From Cryomorphaceae bacterium (GTDB taxonomy: Bacteria > Bacteroidota > Bacteroidia > Flavobacteriales > ECT2AJA-044), in NCBI GenBank assembly GCA_017798125.1, contig CP059070.1:930001-994000 (forward strand): a DNA stretch of 64,000 nt, given 5' to 3'. The translations under genes and the position numbers were made by a program. This document shows positions 17,073 to 25,768 of this stretch, piece after piece. Under the pieces are notes generated by a model that saw nothing but the letters and a program-made list of their open reading frames with translations, did no database searches and had not been told where the DNA came from. Position 1 is the stretch's first letter. Each line of letters starts with the position of its first letter.

Positions 17073-17879
17073 TTAAGTTACTAAACGATTTTGATTTGCC
17101 TTGATCTCTGCGACCTCTCTTTGCAAATCTCTAATGGCTTGAGTCCAAACGCCATCACTACCGAAATTAGACTCAAAGGCTCCGCTGATGTAGTGGGTAA
17201 AACTCCAGATTTCACGGACCTCCGCAAAGGGGACTACATAGGGCTCATATGCGGGATTTGTGGAGACCAGCAATAGGCCGTGAGCCTGAACATGAACCTG
17301 TTTGAAGACAATGCCTTCGTCTTTGGTCAATACAATGCATTCCTGTCCAGCAGGAAGAGTCTCCCAGTTTTGTGTGAATTCTCCAATGACAATAGAATCA
17401 TCTGGAACGGGAGGCATGGAGTCTCCGGAAATAGGGAAGGCGCGATACTTGCGCTGATCGCTCAAAAAAGGCAATCGAAAAGTAGGGAGAGAGGCGATGT
17501 ATTCGGGGTCGGCAAAGCCCGTGGTATAACCTGCCTTTGCCTTGGTGTCTACAAGCTCAATGTTCTCTTCGTTATCCGTTCCTACAGTGGTGGTCAGAAC
17601 CCGCAGCTTTTGGCCGCGTAGGTCTGCGTCTTGTTGCCAAGCCGCGATTTTTTGCTCGCTCCACTTCGACAGGTCTTCGCGCAGCAATACATCCACGGAC
17701 AAGCGGTAAAAATCAGCCAGCTTGAGCAGCATCCCATAGGGAGGCTCTACGGTGCCCAATTCATAAGCGCTTAGCGAAGAGCGTGAAATATCCAATTCGT
17801 TGGCCACGTCTTGCTGTGCGAGGCGTTGACGTTTTCTGAGCAGGTGAAGATTGGGTCCGAATGCCATGAAACTTTTCAA
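17073..17879 (-). CDS. LexA-like self-cleaving repressor (XRE HTH + S24 peptidase)
   Basis: A 268-residue repressor with an N-terminal XRE helix-turn-helix (about residues 8-62, QQDVANELDISRSSLSAYE) and a C-terminal S24 LexA/UmuD peptidase domain. The Ala-Gly cleavage site is visible at A116-G117 (KAKAGYTTG), the catalytic Ser at 154 (SGDSMPP) and the Lys at 193 (IVFKQV). By family knowledge, RecA-ssDNA would stimulate autocleavage. It is divergent from dinB and dnaE2, and palindromes with TTGTCA/TGACAA arms fill the gap. Its own -7 promoter lies inside one of them, so it should repress itself and the polymerases. It is not the canonical winged-helix LexA. Confidence 0.88.
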   Translation of the reverse strand: MKSFMAFGPNLHLLRKRQRLAQQDVANELDISRSSLSAYELGTVEPPYGMLLKLADFYRLSVDVLLREDLSKWSEQKIAAWQQDADLRGQKLRVLTTTVGTDNEENIELVDTKAKAGYTTGFADPEYIASLPTFRLPFLSDQRKYRAFPISGDSMPPVPDDSIVIGEFTQNWETLPAGQECIVLTKDEGIVFKQVHVQAHGLLLVSTNPAYEPYVVPFAEVREIWSFTHYISGAFESNFGSDGVWTQAIRDLQREVAEIKANQNRLVT

Positions 17880-17915
17880 CAGGGGTTGCGTTCTATTTTT
17901 CCGATGACTAATTTG

Positions 17916-17945
17916 TTGTCACAATATTGACAAATATACTGTCAA
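17916..17945. promoter_or_regulatory. Overlapping operator dyads between repressor and dinB
   Basis: Two overlapping palindromes share a half-site: TTGTCA-N6-TGACAA (17916-17933) and TTGACA-N7-TGTCAA (17927-17945). On the minus strand the second dyad contains the exact -7 element TATATTTG (17931-17938), with TTG 20 nt upstream (complement of 17959-17961). A repressor bound here would block its own promoter and the divergent dinB promoter. Confidence 0.7.
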
Positions 17946-17977
17946 AAAGATCAAAACACAATTTTTCAACCCGGAAA

Positions 17978-19195
17978 ATGAAAGACAAGAACATCGTTCA
18001 CCTGGATTTAGACACCTTCTTTGTGTCGGTGGAACGCCTGCTCAATTCGGAGCTCGTAGGTAAGCCGGTCATCATTGGTGGAACGAGCGATCGAGGAGTT
18101 GTGGCCTCTTGTAGTTATGAGGCACGCCGCTTTGGGGTGCATTCCGCCATGCCGATGCGTCAGGCCAAAATGCTCTGTCCGGACGCGATCTATCTCCGTG
18201 GAAATTCCATGAACTACAGCAAGTACTCGGACTTGGTCACGGAGATCATCAAAGGGGAGGTTCCCCTCTATGAAAAGAGCTCGGTTGATGAGTTCTATGC
18301 CGATCTCACAGGCATGGACCGATTCTTTGGATGCTATCAGTTTGTCCGGGAGCTTCAGCAGAAGATTACCCACGAGACAGGGCTCCCCATATCCTTCGGG
18401 CTAAGCACCAACAAGACGGTAGCGAAGGTGGCCACAGGAGAAGGTAAACCCTATGGACATATGCACATTGCGAGCGGAGCGGAGAAACCGTTTTTGGCTC
18501 CACTATCGGTCCGGAAGATTCCCATGATCGGCGCTGCGACCTACCGTCAATTGCGCGATCTGGGCGTAGAGTTTATCCGCACCCTTCAGGATATGCCCCT
18601 CGAGTTGGTCGAACGGGTCTTCGGCAAGCACGGACGTATGATGTGGCTCAAGGCCAATGGCGTCGACAACAGCCCGGTCATCAGCTACCACGAGCGCAAG
18701 TCCATTTCCACCGAGCGGACCTTCCAACGAGACACCATTGACGTCAACAAGCTCCACGATTTACTCGTCGCCATGACCGAAAGCCTGGCCTATCAACTGC
18801 GTCGCGGAAACAAATTGACGGCCTGCATTACGGTCAAAATCCGGTACTCGGATTTCAATACCCACAGCCTCCAAGCACGGATTCCCTACACGGCTTCTGA
18901 CCATGTGCTCATCGAAAAAGCGAAGGAGCTTTTTTACAAGCTCTACAACCGACGTCTTCTCGTTCGTCTGGTCGGTGTGCGCATGAGTCATCTGGTCGGA
19001 GGCGGTCACCAGATCAACCTATTTGAGGATACCGAGGAGCTCATCAGTTTGTATCAGGCCATGGACAAGATGCGTCACCGCTTTGGAGAGGGCTCGGTCA
19101 AGCGTGCGGTGAGCATGGGTGCCCGGACCATCGGCCGGATGCACAATCCTTTTGACGGGCGTCCTCCTGAACTTTTAGCCAATCGTAAATCCTGA
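17978..19195 (+). CDS. dinB: DNA polymerase IV (Y-family translesion polymerase)
   Basis: A Y-family polymerase for bypass of damaged bases. The palm carries the metal-binding motifs HLDLDTFFVSVE at the N-terminus and SSVDEFYADL at about residue 95. The thumb (helix-hairpin-helix) and little-finger domains follow, for about 405 residues. The ATG at 17978 was chosen because the longer frame (17927) begins inside the operator dyads and adds an unconserved leader; MKDKNIVHLDLD is the expected N-terminus. dnaE2 starts 3 nt after its stop. Close kinship with ImuB is possible given the partner polymerase, but the catalytic Asp/Glu residues look intact, whereas ImuB lacks them. Confidence 0.9.
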   Translation: MKDKNIVHLDLDTFFVSVERLLNSELVGKPVIIGGTSDRGVVASCSYEARRFGVHSAMPMRQAKMLCPDAIYLRGNSMNYSKYSDLVTEIIKGEVPLYEKSSVDEFYADLTGMDRFFGCYQFVRELQQKITHETGLPISFGLSTNKTVAKVATGEGKPYGHMHIASGAEKPFLAPLSVRKIPMIGAATYRQLRDLGVEFIRTLQDMPLELVERVFGKHGRMMWLKANGVDNSPVISYHERKSISTERTFQRDTIDVNKLHDLLVAMTESLAYQLRRGNKLTACITVKIRYSDFNTHSLQARIPYTASDHVLIEKAKELFYKLYNRRLLVRLVGVRMSHLVGGGHQINLFEDTEELISLYQAMDKMRHRFGEGSVKRAVSMGARTIGRMHNPFDGRPPELLANRKS

Positions 19196-19198
19196 TTC

Positions 19199-22141
19199 AT
19201 GCTGCTCAATAACCACAGCTATTACAGCCTTAAGTACGGCACCATGAGTGAGCAAGAGCTCTTGGAGCAGGCTCAGATCCACGGTTACAGGACCTTGGCT
19301 TTGACAGACATCAACAATACTTCGGCAGCACTCAATTTTGTTCGGATTGCCCACCGTTACGGAGTTCGCCCAGTTTTGGGTATTGATGTTCGACGAGGGT
19401 CAGACCAGCTCTTTGTGGCCTTGGCACACGACAACGATGGCTGGTTTGAACTCAATCGTTTTCTCTCTCCATACCTTGTACATGAAACGGAGCTCGAGCT
19501 CCCCGATCGGGCACCCGCTTTTGAACACGTATCCATTATCTATCCACTGGCTAAGGCCCCTCGAAGGCTGAGGCCCAACGAGTATGTCGGGGTCCATGCC
19601 CGCGAGCTCACCAAGTTGCCTTTTTCACCTTTCGCCAAGCGCCGAGACAAGCTTGTTGCCCTGCACACGGCTACTTTCCGAAATAAGCGGGATTACAATG
19701 CTCATCGTCTTTTGCGCGCCATTGACAAGAACACGCTCTTGAGCAAGTTGCCCAAGGCAGAGGAGGGCCATCCCGATGATCGCTTCCTCGACAAACAACA
19801 GTTGCGAGCAGCATACAAAGGGCATGAGTATCTGCTGGAGAAGGCGGAAGGCCTGTTGGAGCGCTGCAGTATTTCTTTCTCCTTCGGAATCAACAACAAC
19901 CTCAAGCGATTGGCCAAAACGGCGGAAGAGGATTTTGCCAAACTCCGAAAACTCACCTATGAAGGGGTTAAGTATCGCTACAAGAATCCAGATGATGACC
20001 TCTTCGATCGCATTCAGATGGAACTGGACATTATTCAGCAGAAGGATTATACGTCCTACTTTTTGATCAGTTGGGACCTGATCCACTACGCCAAAAGCAA
20101 GGGCTATTTTCACGTGGGTCGGGGTAGTGGAGCCAACAGCGTGGTGGCCTATTGCTTGGGGATCACCGACGTGGACCCCATTGAACTCAACCTGTACTTT
20201 GAGCGCTTCATCAATTTATACCGCGAGAATCCACCGGACTTCGACTTGGACTTCAGTTGGACCGACCGGGACGATGTCACCCACTACCTTTTCAATAAGT
20301 ACGGAAAGGAAAGGACCACCCTCCTCGCCACCTACATCACCTTTCAGTTCAAGTCGGTCTTGCGGGAGCTCGGTAAGGTTTTCGGCCTTCCCAAGCACGA
20401 AATCGACAGCCTGCAGCAGAAGGTCAAGTACCGCGGACGGCTCGATGAGATTGAGCAGCTGGTGCTGCGATACAGCCAATACATTCAAGGATTTCCCAGT
20501 CACCTGAGTGTACATGCTGGAGGCATTTTGATTTCTGAACGCCCCATGCACTACTACACCACCACCTACGTGCCGCCCAAAGGCTTTGAGACGACGCACT
20601 TTGACATGGTGATTGCGGAGGACGTGGGATTGTACAAGTTTGACATCCTCAGTCAACGCGGTCTGGGCCACATTCGCGATACCTTAGATGAAGTAGAGCG
20701 CAACCGAGGGGTAACGCTCGACATTCACGATATCCCAGCCTTCAAAAAGGACCCGGCCATCAAAGAGCTCCTTCGCGTGGGACGTACTATGGGTTGTTTC
20801 TATGTAGAGTCTCCGGCCATGCGCCAGCTGCTGCACAAGCTGGGCACGGACGACTACAGTGGCCTGGTAGCGGCGAGTTCCATTATTCGGCCCGGAGTGA
20901 GTCAAAGTGGAATGATGCGGGAATACATCTTGCGCCATCGCTATCCGGAAAAGCGAAAGGAGGCGCACCCCATTATGCAGGAGATCATGCCCGACACCTA
21001 CGGTGTGATGGTTTACCAAGAGGATGTGATCAAGGTGGCGCATTATTTTGCTGGCCTGACCCTGGGAGAAGCAGACGTGCTACGGCGAGGAATGTCTGGA
21101 AAGTATCGGTCCCGAGAAGAGTTCTCTAGGGCGAGGGACAAGTTCTTCAGCAATTGCCGAGAAAAGGGATACAGCGATGAGCTCACGTCGGAAGTCTGGC
21201 GGCAGACGGAGAGTTTTGCCGGCTATGCCTTTGCCAAAGGACATTCCGCCAGTTATGCTGTAGAGAGTTATCAAAGTCTATTTCTGAAGGCCCATTATCC
21301 GCTGGAATTCATGGTGGGAGTCATCAACAATTTCGGTGGTTTTTACCGGACGGAGTTTTATGTCCACGAGGCGCGGATGGGCGGCGCAGAGATTTGTGCG
21401 CCTTGCGTGAATCGAAGCCAGCACGCCACCACCATTTATGACCGCAGCCTTTTCTTGGGCTTTCAACACATGAAGTCCTTAGAGCAGCGCGTGATTCGTC
21501 AGCTGCTGGCTGAACGATCTATGGGAGGTGCCTATCGTGATTTGGAAGATTTTTTGAAGCGTATTTCCATTTCCTTGGAGCAGTTGCGCTTGCTGGTTCG
21601 GGTGGGGGCCTTTCGTTTTACAGGGAAGACCAAGAAGGAACTGCTCTGGGAAGCGCATATGCATCTGAGCAAAGGCAAGTCCAAGCCGCGCAAGCAGGAG
21701 CTGTTCGAGATTCGGCAAAAGAAGTACGACTTGCCACCGCTTAACGGACGAGATCGCGAAGACGCTTTTGATGAGATGGAAATCATCGGCTTTCCGCTCG
21801 TGGCTCCTTATGAGCTGTTGGAAGAGCCTGTAAAAAACAAGCTGGGTGCGGTGCATTTGAAGGAAGCCTTGGGTCAGCACGTTGAGGTATATGGCTATTT
21901 GGTGACCATCAAAGACACCAAGACCAAGAGCGGAAAACGCATGCACTTCGGGACGTGGATTGACCAGGATGGCTTGTTTGTGGATTCGGTACACTTCCCG
22001 CCGCAGGCGGAAAAAAAACCCTTCCGCGGACGCGGCATTTACCGTATCCGGGGAAAGGTTATTGAAGAGTTTGGGTGCTACGCGATCGACTGTGACGATC
22101 TGGAGAAGCTGCCCTACATTGAAGATCCGAGATATGCCTAG
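19199..22141 (+). CDS. dnaE2: Error-prone DNA polymerase III alpha-like subunit (DnaE2 type)
   Basis: A C-family replicative-type polymerase of 980 residues, shorter than the roughly 1,150-1,450-residue main DnaE, as is usual for damage-inducible copies. The N-terminal PHP domain is degenerate: the expected H-x-H is NNH and the TDH motif is TDI. The polymerase palm is intact, with PDFDLDF near residue 346 and the third Asp in YKFDIL near 480, followed by the fingers, an HhH region and an OB-like C-terminal segment (HVEVYGYLVTIKD, about residue 897). It follows dinB by 3 nt, and both should be under the divergent S24 repressor. A palindrome with a GCA loop (about 21998-22010) lies near its end. 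Confidence 0.88.
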   Translation: MLLNNHSYYSLKYGTMSEQELLEQAQIHGYRTLALTDINNTSAALNFVRIAHRYGVRPVLGIDVRRGSDQLFVALAHDNDGWFELNRFLSPYLVHETELELPDRAPAFEHVSIIYPLAKAPRRLRPNEYVGVHARELTKLPFSPFAKRRDKLVALHTATFRNKRDYNAHRLLRAIDKNTLLSKLPKAEEGHPDDRFLDKQQLRAAYKGHEYLLEKAEGLLERCSISFSFGINNNLKRLAKTAEEDFAKLRKLTYEGVKYRYKNPDDDLFDRIQMELDIIQQKDYTSYFLISWDLIHYAKSKGYFHVGRGSGANSVVAYCLGITDVDPIELNLYFERFINLYRENPPDFDLDFSWTDRDDVTHYLFNKYGKERTTLLATYITFQFKSVLRELGKVFGLPKHEIDSLQQKVKYRGRLDEIEQLVLRYSQYIQGFPSHLSVHAGGILISERPMHYYTTTYVPPKGFETTHFDMVIAEDVGLYKFDILSQRGLGHIRDTLDEVERNRGVTLDIHDIPAFKKDPAIKELLRVGRTMGCFYVESPAMRQLLHKLGTDDYSGLVAASSIIRPGVSQSGMMREYILRHRYPEKRKEAHPIMQEIMPDTYGVMVYQEDVIKVAHYFAGLTLGEADVLRRGMSGKYRSREEFSRARDKFFSNCREKGYSDELTSEVWRQTESFAGYAFAKGHSASYAVESYQSLFLKAHYPLEFMVGVINNFGGFYRTEFYVHEARMGGAEICAPCVNRSQHATTIYDRSLFLGFQHMKSLEQRVIRQLLAERSMGGAYRDLEDFLKRISISLEQLRLLVRVGAFRFTGKTKKELLWEAHMHLSKGKSKPRKQELFEIRQKKYDLPPLNGRDREDAFDEMEIIGFPLVAPYELLEEPVKNKLGAVHLKEALGQHVEVYGYLVTIKDTKTKSGKRMHFGTWIDQDGLFVDSVHFPPQAEKKPFRGRGIYRIRGKVIEEFGCYAIDCDDLEKLPYIEDPRYA

Positions 22142-22145
22142 TGGC

Positions 22146-23906
22146 CTACTCTTTTTCCCTCTTTCGCTCCTTTCTGTTCTTGCGCCGCAACTCCATTTTG
22201 GTTGGAGGAGGCAAGACTGAGCCCGTGTAGACCGGTTTGCACTCTATCATGCCCACATCTTCGAGGAAGTTTTCGACGGGACCGAGAAGGGTCCGAACGA
22301 TTTTTACCTTACTCCGTTCGGTCGCGTTCAGAGTTCCATAAACTTCTTGACCGACGAGACTACAACCCGCTCGATTGATGACATCCACTTCGACTTCAAG
22401 GGTGTCTTGCGCAGCATCCACATAACCCACGCCTGAAATCCGAGTTTCCAAGGTAGACATCGCTACATCCGTAAATTCAAACCTTCCCGAGTCCACCTCT
22501 ATATGACTGAGCAGGCGTCGAATATGGGTGGTATCGCCTTTCGAGAACAAGGCCAGATTGGCATAGGCCCCGCCTTTGGATGCTGCTAAACCAATGGGGC
22601 CAGCAACGAGTACAGCACCTACATCGACGAGGTTGAAGTTCTGACTACGCTTGAACTTGCGGACGAATTTGTCGATGTCCACATTGGCCAGAATAAGCGA
22701 GTCTCCTTCGAAAACGACACGTCCCTGTAGGTTGGACATCAAATCCTTGTTTAGCCCTTTTGTCTTGAGGTCGATTTCCATATTGGCTTTACCGAAAAAG
22801 GGGATGGAGTCAAAAGCATTATCCATCAAGTCCTTCATTTCGAACTGATGGATTCGCAGATCAACCGCATACTCTGGGATGGGAGAGAACGGGCGGATTC
22901 GCAACCCTCCAACACCTGGTTTCCCGAAGATCGGCTGGCTCCCTGGATTAAACCGATATTCCCCCTTATCTACCTCTAGGACGAATTCCGTTTGTTCCAA
23001 AACATAAGGAGCCATATCCAGTCCATTGATCGTAAGTAAGGCGTCCAGCGAAAGACGGTCGAAGAAGGGCCCGGTACGAAGTCCATAGGAGAGTTCAGGC
23101 CCAGCAAGACCAATGCTGTCAATCTTCAGATCGATACTGTCCGAATGATAGAGTAGTTCGGAGGCTTTGAGATCAATTTCCGTAATGAGTAGGTCGTTCT
23201 TCGTCACCACCACGTCCGCATTGACTCGAATTCGACCTTCGATGCGCTCGCGATCCTCCTCATCGTCTTCGCGGTCAAACTGCTCTTCCAGATGGGTCAC
23301 CACACGGGCTGAGGCAATGGTCGAATCACCGTGTTGCTTGAATTCAGCATCCAAGGATGCGATGCGCAGCTTCAATTCATCTTTGAATCGATCAGCCCGA
23401 TAGATGAATTGAAAATCCCGAGCGTGAACAGAGTCAATGGAAAGCAGCAGGGGATTTTTGCCTCGATCCTCGCTCGTCCGTTCTGTAAAAGGTTTGTTGA
23501 GAGCCAGGGCTTTTTCAATACTCAATTTCCCACCCCACTCATCAACGAGAACCATCTTCCCGCCTGTGAAATAGACATCTTCAATAGTGAACTTCTTTCG
23601 CCACAAGGAGGACACCGGGAGATTGATGTACATGTATTCCACATAGGCTACGGTATCACGAGCTCCCAGCTCCGAAGTTTGGTGCAGCACGATGTCCGCA
23701 ACTCGCAATTCAATTTCTGGGAAGTTCTGCAGTCCTGAAATGTGGACGTCGTCAAATTGAACACGCCCCTTAATTTCGCCATTGACCTCCTGGACTATAG
23801 TCTTGACAATACCGTTGCGACGAGCGTTCACAGCAATGACCACCACTGCGACCAATAGGCCGAGCACGAGCATGGTCGAAAGCAACGCAATCCGAAGGCG
23901 CTTCAC
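22146..23906 (-). CDS. AsmA-family envelope protein
   Basis: A 586-residue protein with one N-terminal transmembrane helix (about 5-27) and a long periplasmic region of repeated beta-strand segments, with AsmA-type features such as the N-terminal ISGLQNFPEIELRVADI and the C-terminal LQGRVVFEGDSLILANVDI. Members are bridge-like or chaperone-like proteins in outer-membrane lipid and protein homeostasis. Translation starts at GTG directly after the upstream hydrolase stop, with no intervening base, so it is coupled to that gene. Confidence 0.75.
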   Translation of the reverse strand: MKRLRIALLSTMLVLGLLVAVVVIAVNARRNGIVKTIVQEVNGEIKGRVQFDDVHISGLQNFPEIELRVADIVLHQTSELGARDTVAYVEYMYINLPVSSLWRKKFTIEDVYFTGGKMVLVDEWGGKLSIEKALALNKPFTERTSEDRGKNPLLLSIDSVHARDFQFIYRADRFKDELKLRIASLDAEFKQHGDSTIASARVVTHLEEQFDREDDEEDRERIEGRIRVNADVVVTKNDLLITEIDLKASELLYHSDSIDLKIDSIGLAGPELSYGLRTGPFFDRLSLDALLTINGLDMAPYVLEQTEFVLEVDKGEYRFNPGSQPIFGKPGVGGLRIRPFSPIPEYAVDLRIHQFEMKDLMDNAFDSIPFFGKANMEIDLKTKGLNKDLMSNLQGRVVFEGDSLILANVDIDKFVRKFKRSQNFNLVDVGAVLVAGPIGLAASKGGAYANLALFSKGDTTHIRRLLSHIEVDSGRFEFTDVAMSTLETRISGVGYVDAAQDTLEVEVDVINRAGCSLVGQEVYGTLNATERSKVKIVRTLLGPVENFLEDVGMIECKPVYTGSVLPPPTKMELRRKNRKERKREKE

Positions 23907-25199
23907 TTATTCGAGAATGATTTTGAAGGTTCTACCGTGATCTATCTGCAACAAATATAGTCCAGGACCAGCATTCAATTGCACTCGACCTTCAGCCATC
24001 ACGCGATCTTGCTCTACCACTTGGCCATAAATATTCAGAAGCTGATAGCTTTGGCCCTCACGGGCCGATGGAATGACCAGACTTCCACTACTCGGATTGG
24101 GGTAGGGCGGCTCATCTGAGTTCCATTCCTCCAAACTGGTGGATCCATCCAAGGCGTTGATCAGAGCCCAAAGTTGATTGTCGTAGCCACTGGCAGCAAA
24201 GAGACCTTGCCCACCATCGTTGCCCAAGCGTACCACGACTCGATTCTGGCTGGGAACTACGTAGAGTTTTTGATCGTTCTTACCCAGACCGGCGATCAGG
24301 TCACTCGGTGCATTGGGAATCAATGGTCCTGGAAAAACCAAGGTGCTTTGGGGAAGGCGATAAGATGATTTACCGTTCAACCACCACAAGTAGCCATAGC
24401 TTTCATTGGCCGATTGAGAGGTGTTGACCATCTGATCAAAGTAGGATCCAGGACCAGAATTCATGATGGTATTTCCCGCCCAGTCTCCATGTGCCAGGAC
24501 CAATAGACCAAAACGCGCCATGGATCGCGCATTGGAAATGAATACTCGATTGTCTCCTAAGGGAATATAGGAGCCGGTAATGCCTGTTGTAAAGGTCAAT
24601 TTCCCCAATATGTAGTTCGTGATTCCAAAGGGAGTCACAGAATCCAACATATGGTAGAGCAGGGTATAGGCTGCATTGTGGTAGTACCAAGGCTCGGAAG
24701 TTGATGAGCACGTGAGACAAGAAGGGTCCGTACAATCCGTGTTTCCACTGTAGTCCAGCCCGGTGGTCATGGTGAGGTGTTTTCGAACTGTCGTGGAGTC
24801 CTCAAAAGTTGACCCACACGAGGACCACCCAGACCCTAAATAGGCCTTAGAATTTTGCAATACGGCGAGATGTCCGTCGGCCTCCGCCAATCCTATGAGA
24901 AAGGCGGTCATGGTTTTTCCGGCTGAAGCCCAGTACCACAAACTGTCTTGGGTAAACGAATCGAAATACACCTCATGGGCGATTTTTCCATTCTCTAGAA
25001 TGATAAAAGCCTTGGTGCCCGTTGTGTCTAGAAAGGTATTCAGCTCCTGAACGGCCTGAGCATTATATCCAGCATTGACCGTATCCCAGGGTTGATTATT
25101 GTTGATGGGTGGGAAGTACGTCTGTGCAGAACCGATTGTGGTGAGCAGAAGCGCAAATGCCAGGAAAAGTCTTTTGACAATTATTCGGAAGCCTCGCAC
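23907..25199 (-). CDS. Secreted serine hydrolase (beta-lactamase family) with T9SS sorting domain
   Basis: A 430-residue secreted protein: an N-terminal signal peptide (ends TIGSAQ), then a class C beta-lactamase/DD-peptidase-like domain with the S-x-x-K nucleophile motif in SAGKT (about residue 92) and the Y-x-N motif in YHNAAY (about 173). The last 75 residues form a type A T9SS sorting domain (PPYPNPSSG near its start, a Gly-Tyr-Leu-Leu strand near the end). It should be exported across both membranes. The substrate is unknown and might be an ester or a peptide. It overlaps the DUF1697 gene by 19 nt and abuts the AsmA gene. Confidence 0.85.
   Translation of the reverse strand: MRGFRIIVKRLFLAFALLLTTIGSAQTYFPPINNNQPWDTVNAGYNAQAVQELNTFLDTTGTKAFIILENGKIAHEVYFDSFTQDSLWYWASAGKTMTAFLIGLAEADGHLAVLQNSKAYLGSGWSSCGSTFEDSTTVRKHLTMTTGLDYSGNTDCTDPSCLTCSSTSEPWYYHNAAYTLLYHMLDSVTPFGITNYILGKLTFTTGITGSYIPLGDNRVFISNARSMARFGLLVLAHGDWAGNTIMNSGPGSYFDQMVNTSQSANESYGYLWWLNGKSSYRLPQSTLVFPGPLIPNAPSDLIAGLGKNDQKLYVVPSQNRVVVRLGNDGGQGLFAASGYDNQLWALINALDGSTSLEEWNSDEPPYPNPSSGSLVIPSAREGQSYQLLNIYGQVVEQDRVMAEGRVQLNAGPGLYLLQIDHGRTFKIILE
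24050..24070 (-). repeat. REP-like palindrome copy 4
   Basis: TTTGGCCCTCACGGGCCGATG: a GGCCC/GGGCC stem with a four-base loop (TCAC) and both conserved flanks. It lies in frame in the T9SS sorting domain of the serine hydrolase, encoding PSAREGQ. Confidence 0.65.
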
Positions 25200-25720
25200 A
25201 GCGCAATCATTTTCTGAAGCGTATTCAAGTTTCGAGTGGTCGCCGACACTTGAAGTTTGCGTTCGATTAAGTTGTTGCTGAGCTTGGCTTTTCCGGCTCC
25301 ATTGCCCAAATAGAGATATACGGTTTGACCGGCTAGGGCCAATTCTTCATTTGGGTAATCTAATTCGGTCAGTAAAGCGCTTGTTTCGGGTGTAGGGCAC
25401 TGCTGAAGCAGCGTAAAGTACAGTTGCTCTAAAAGGTATTTTTTCCCTCTAAAAGGGATGTCTGCGAGGATGGACCTTAACTGCTCAACAGTCCGAACGA
25501 CCACCGGAACTTCCCATCCATTGTGTTGTAGAATGGCCTCGGATAAGGCACGTTCAAGTTCGCGAGGTTCGGCATCGGCCCGTAGGGCCAAATTTCCGCT
25601 CTGAATGTACGTTTGAACTTCGGGAAAACCGCTTTCCGCCAACTGCTGACGCAGGAGGGGCATTTTGATTTTCTTCTGCCCACCGACGTTTATGCCGCGT
25701 AGAAAAGCGATGTACTGCAT
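25181..25720 (-). CDS. DUF1697-family protein
   Basis: A 179-residue cytoplasmic protein of the DUF1697 family: the N-terminal YIAFLRGINVGGQKKIKM signature, TYIQSGNLAL at about 37-46, and the expected C-terminal LNTLQKMIAL. The function of the family is not known. It overlaps the downstream serine hydrolase by 19 nt on the same strand and is 48 nt from the histidine kinase gene upstream. Confidence 0.9.
   Translation of the reverse strand: MQYIAFLRGINVGGQKKIKMPLLRQQLAESGFPEVQTYIQSGNLALRADAEPRELERALSEAILQHNGWEVPVVVRTVEQLRSILADIPFRGKKYLLEQLYFTLLQQCPTPETSALLTELDYPNEELALAGQTVYLYLGNGAGKAKLSNNLIERKLQVSATTRNLNTLQKMIALCEASE
25573..25592 (+). repeat. REP-like palindrome copy 5
   Basis: CATCGGCCCGTAGGGCCAAA: a perfect GGCCC/GGGCC stem around GTA with both flanks. 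In the DUF1697 gene it encodes LALRADAEP, a segment inserted between the conserved SGN motif and the following helix. Confidence 0.75.
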
Positions 25721-25768
25721 GGTCCGAGGTTTCGCGATTAAAGGTAGCGAAATCCTCGAGAGGCATTC

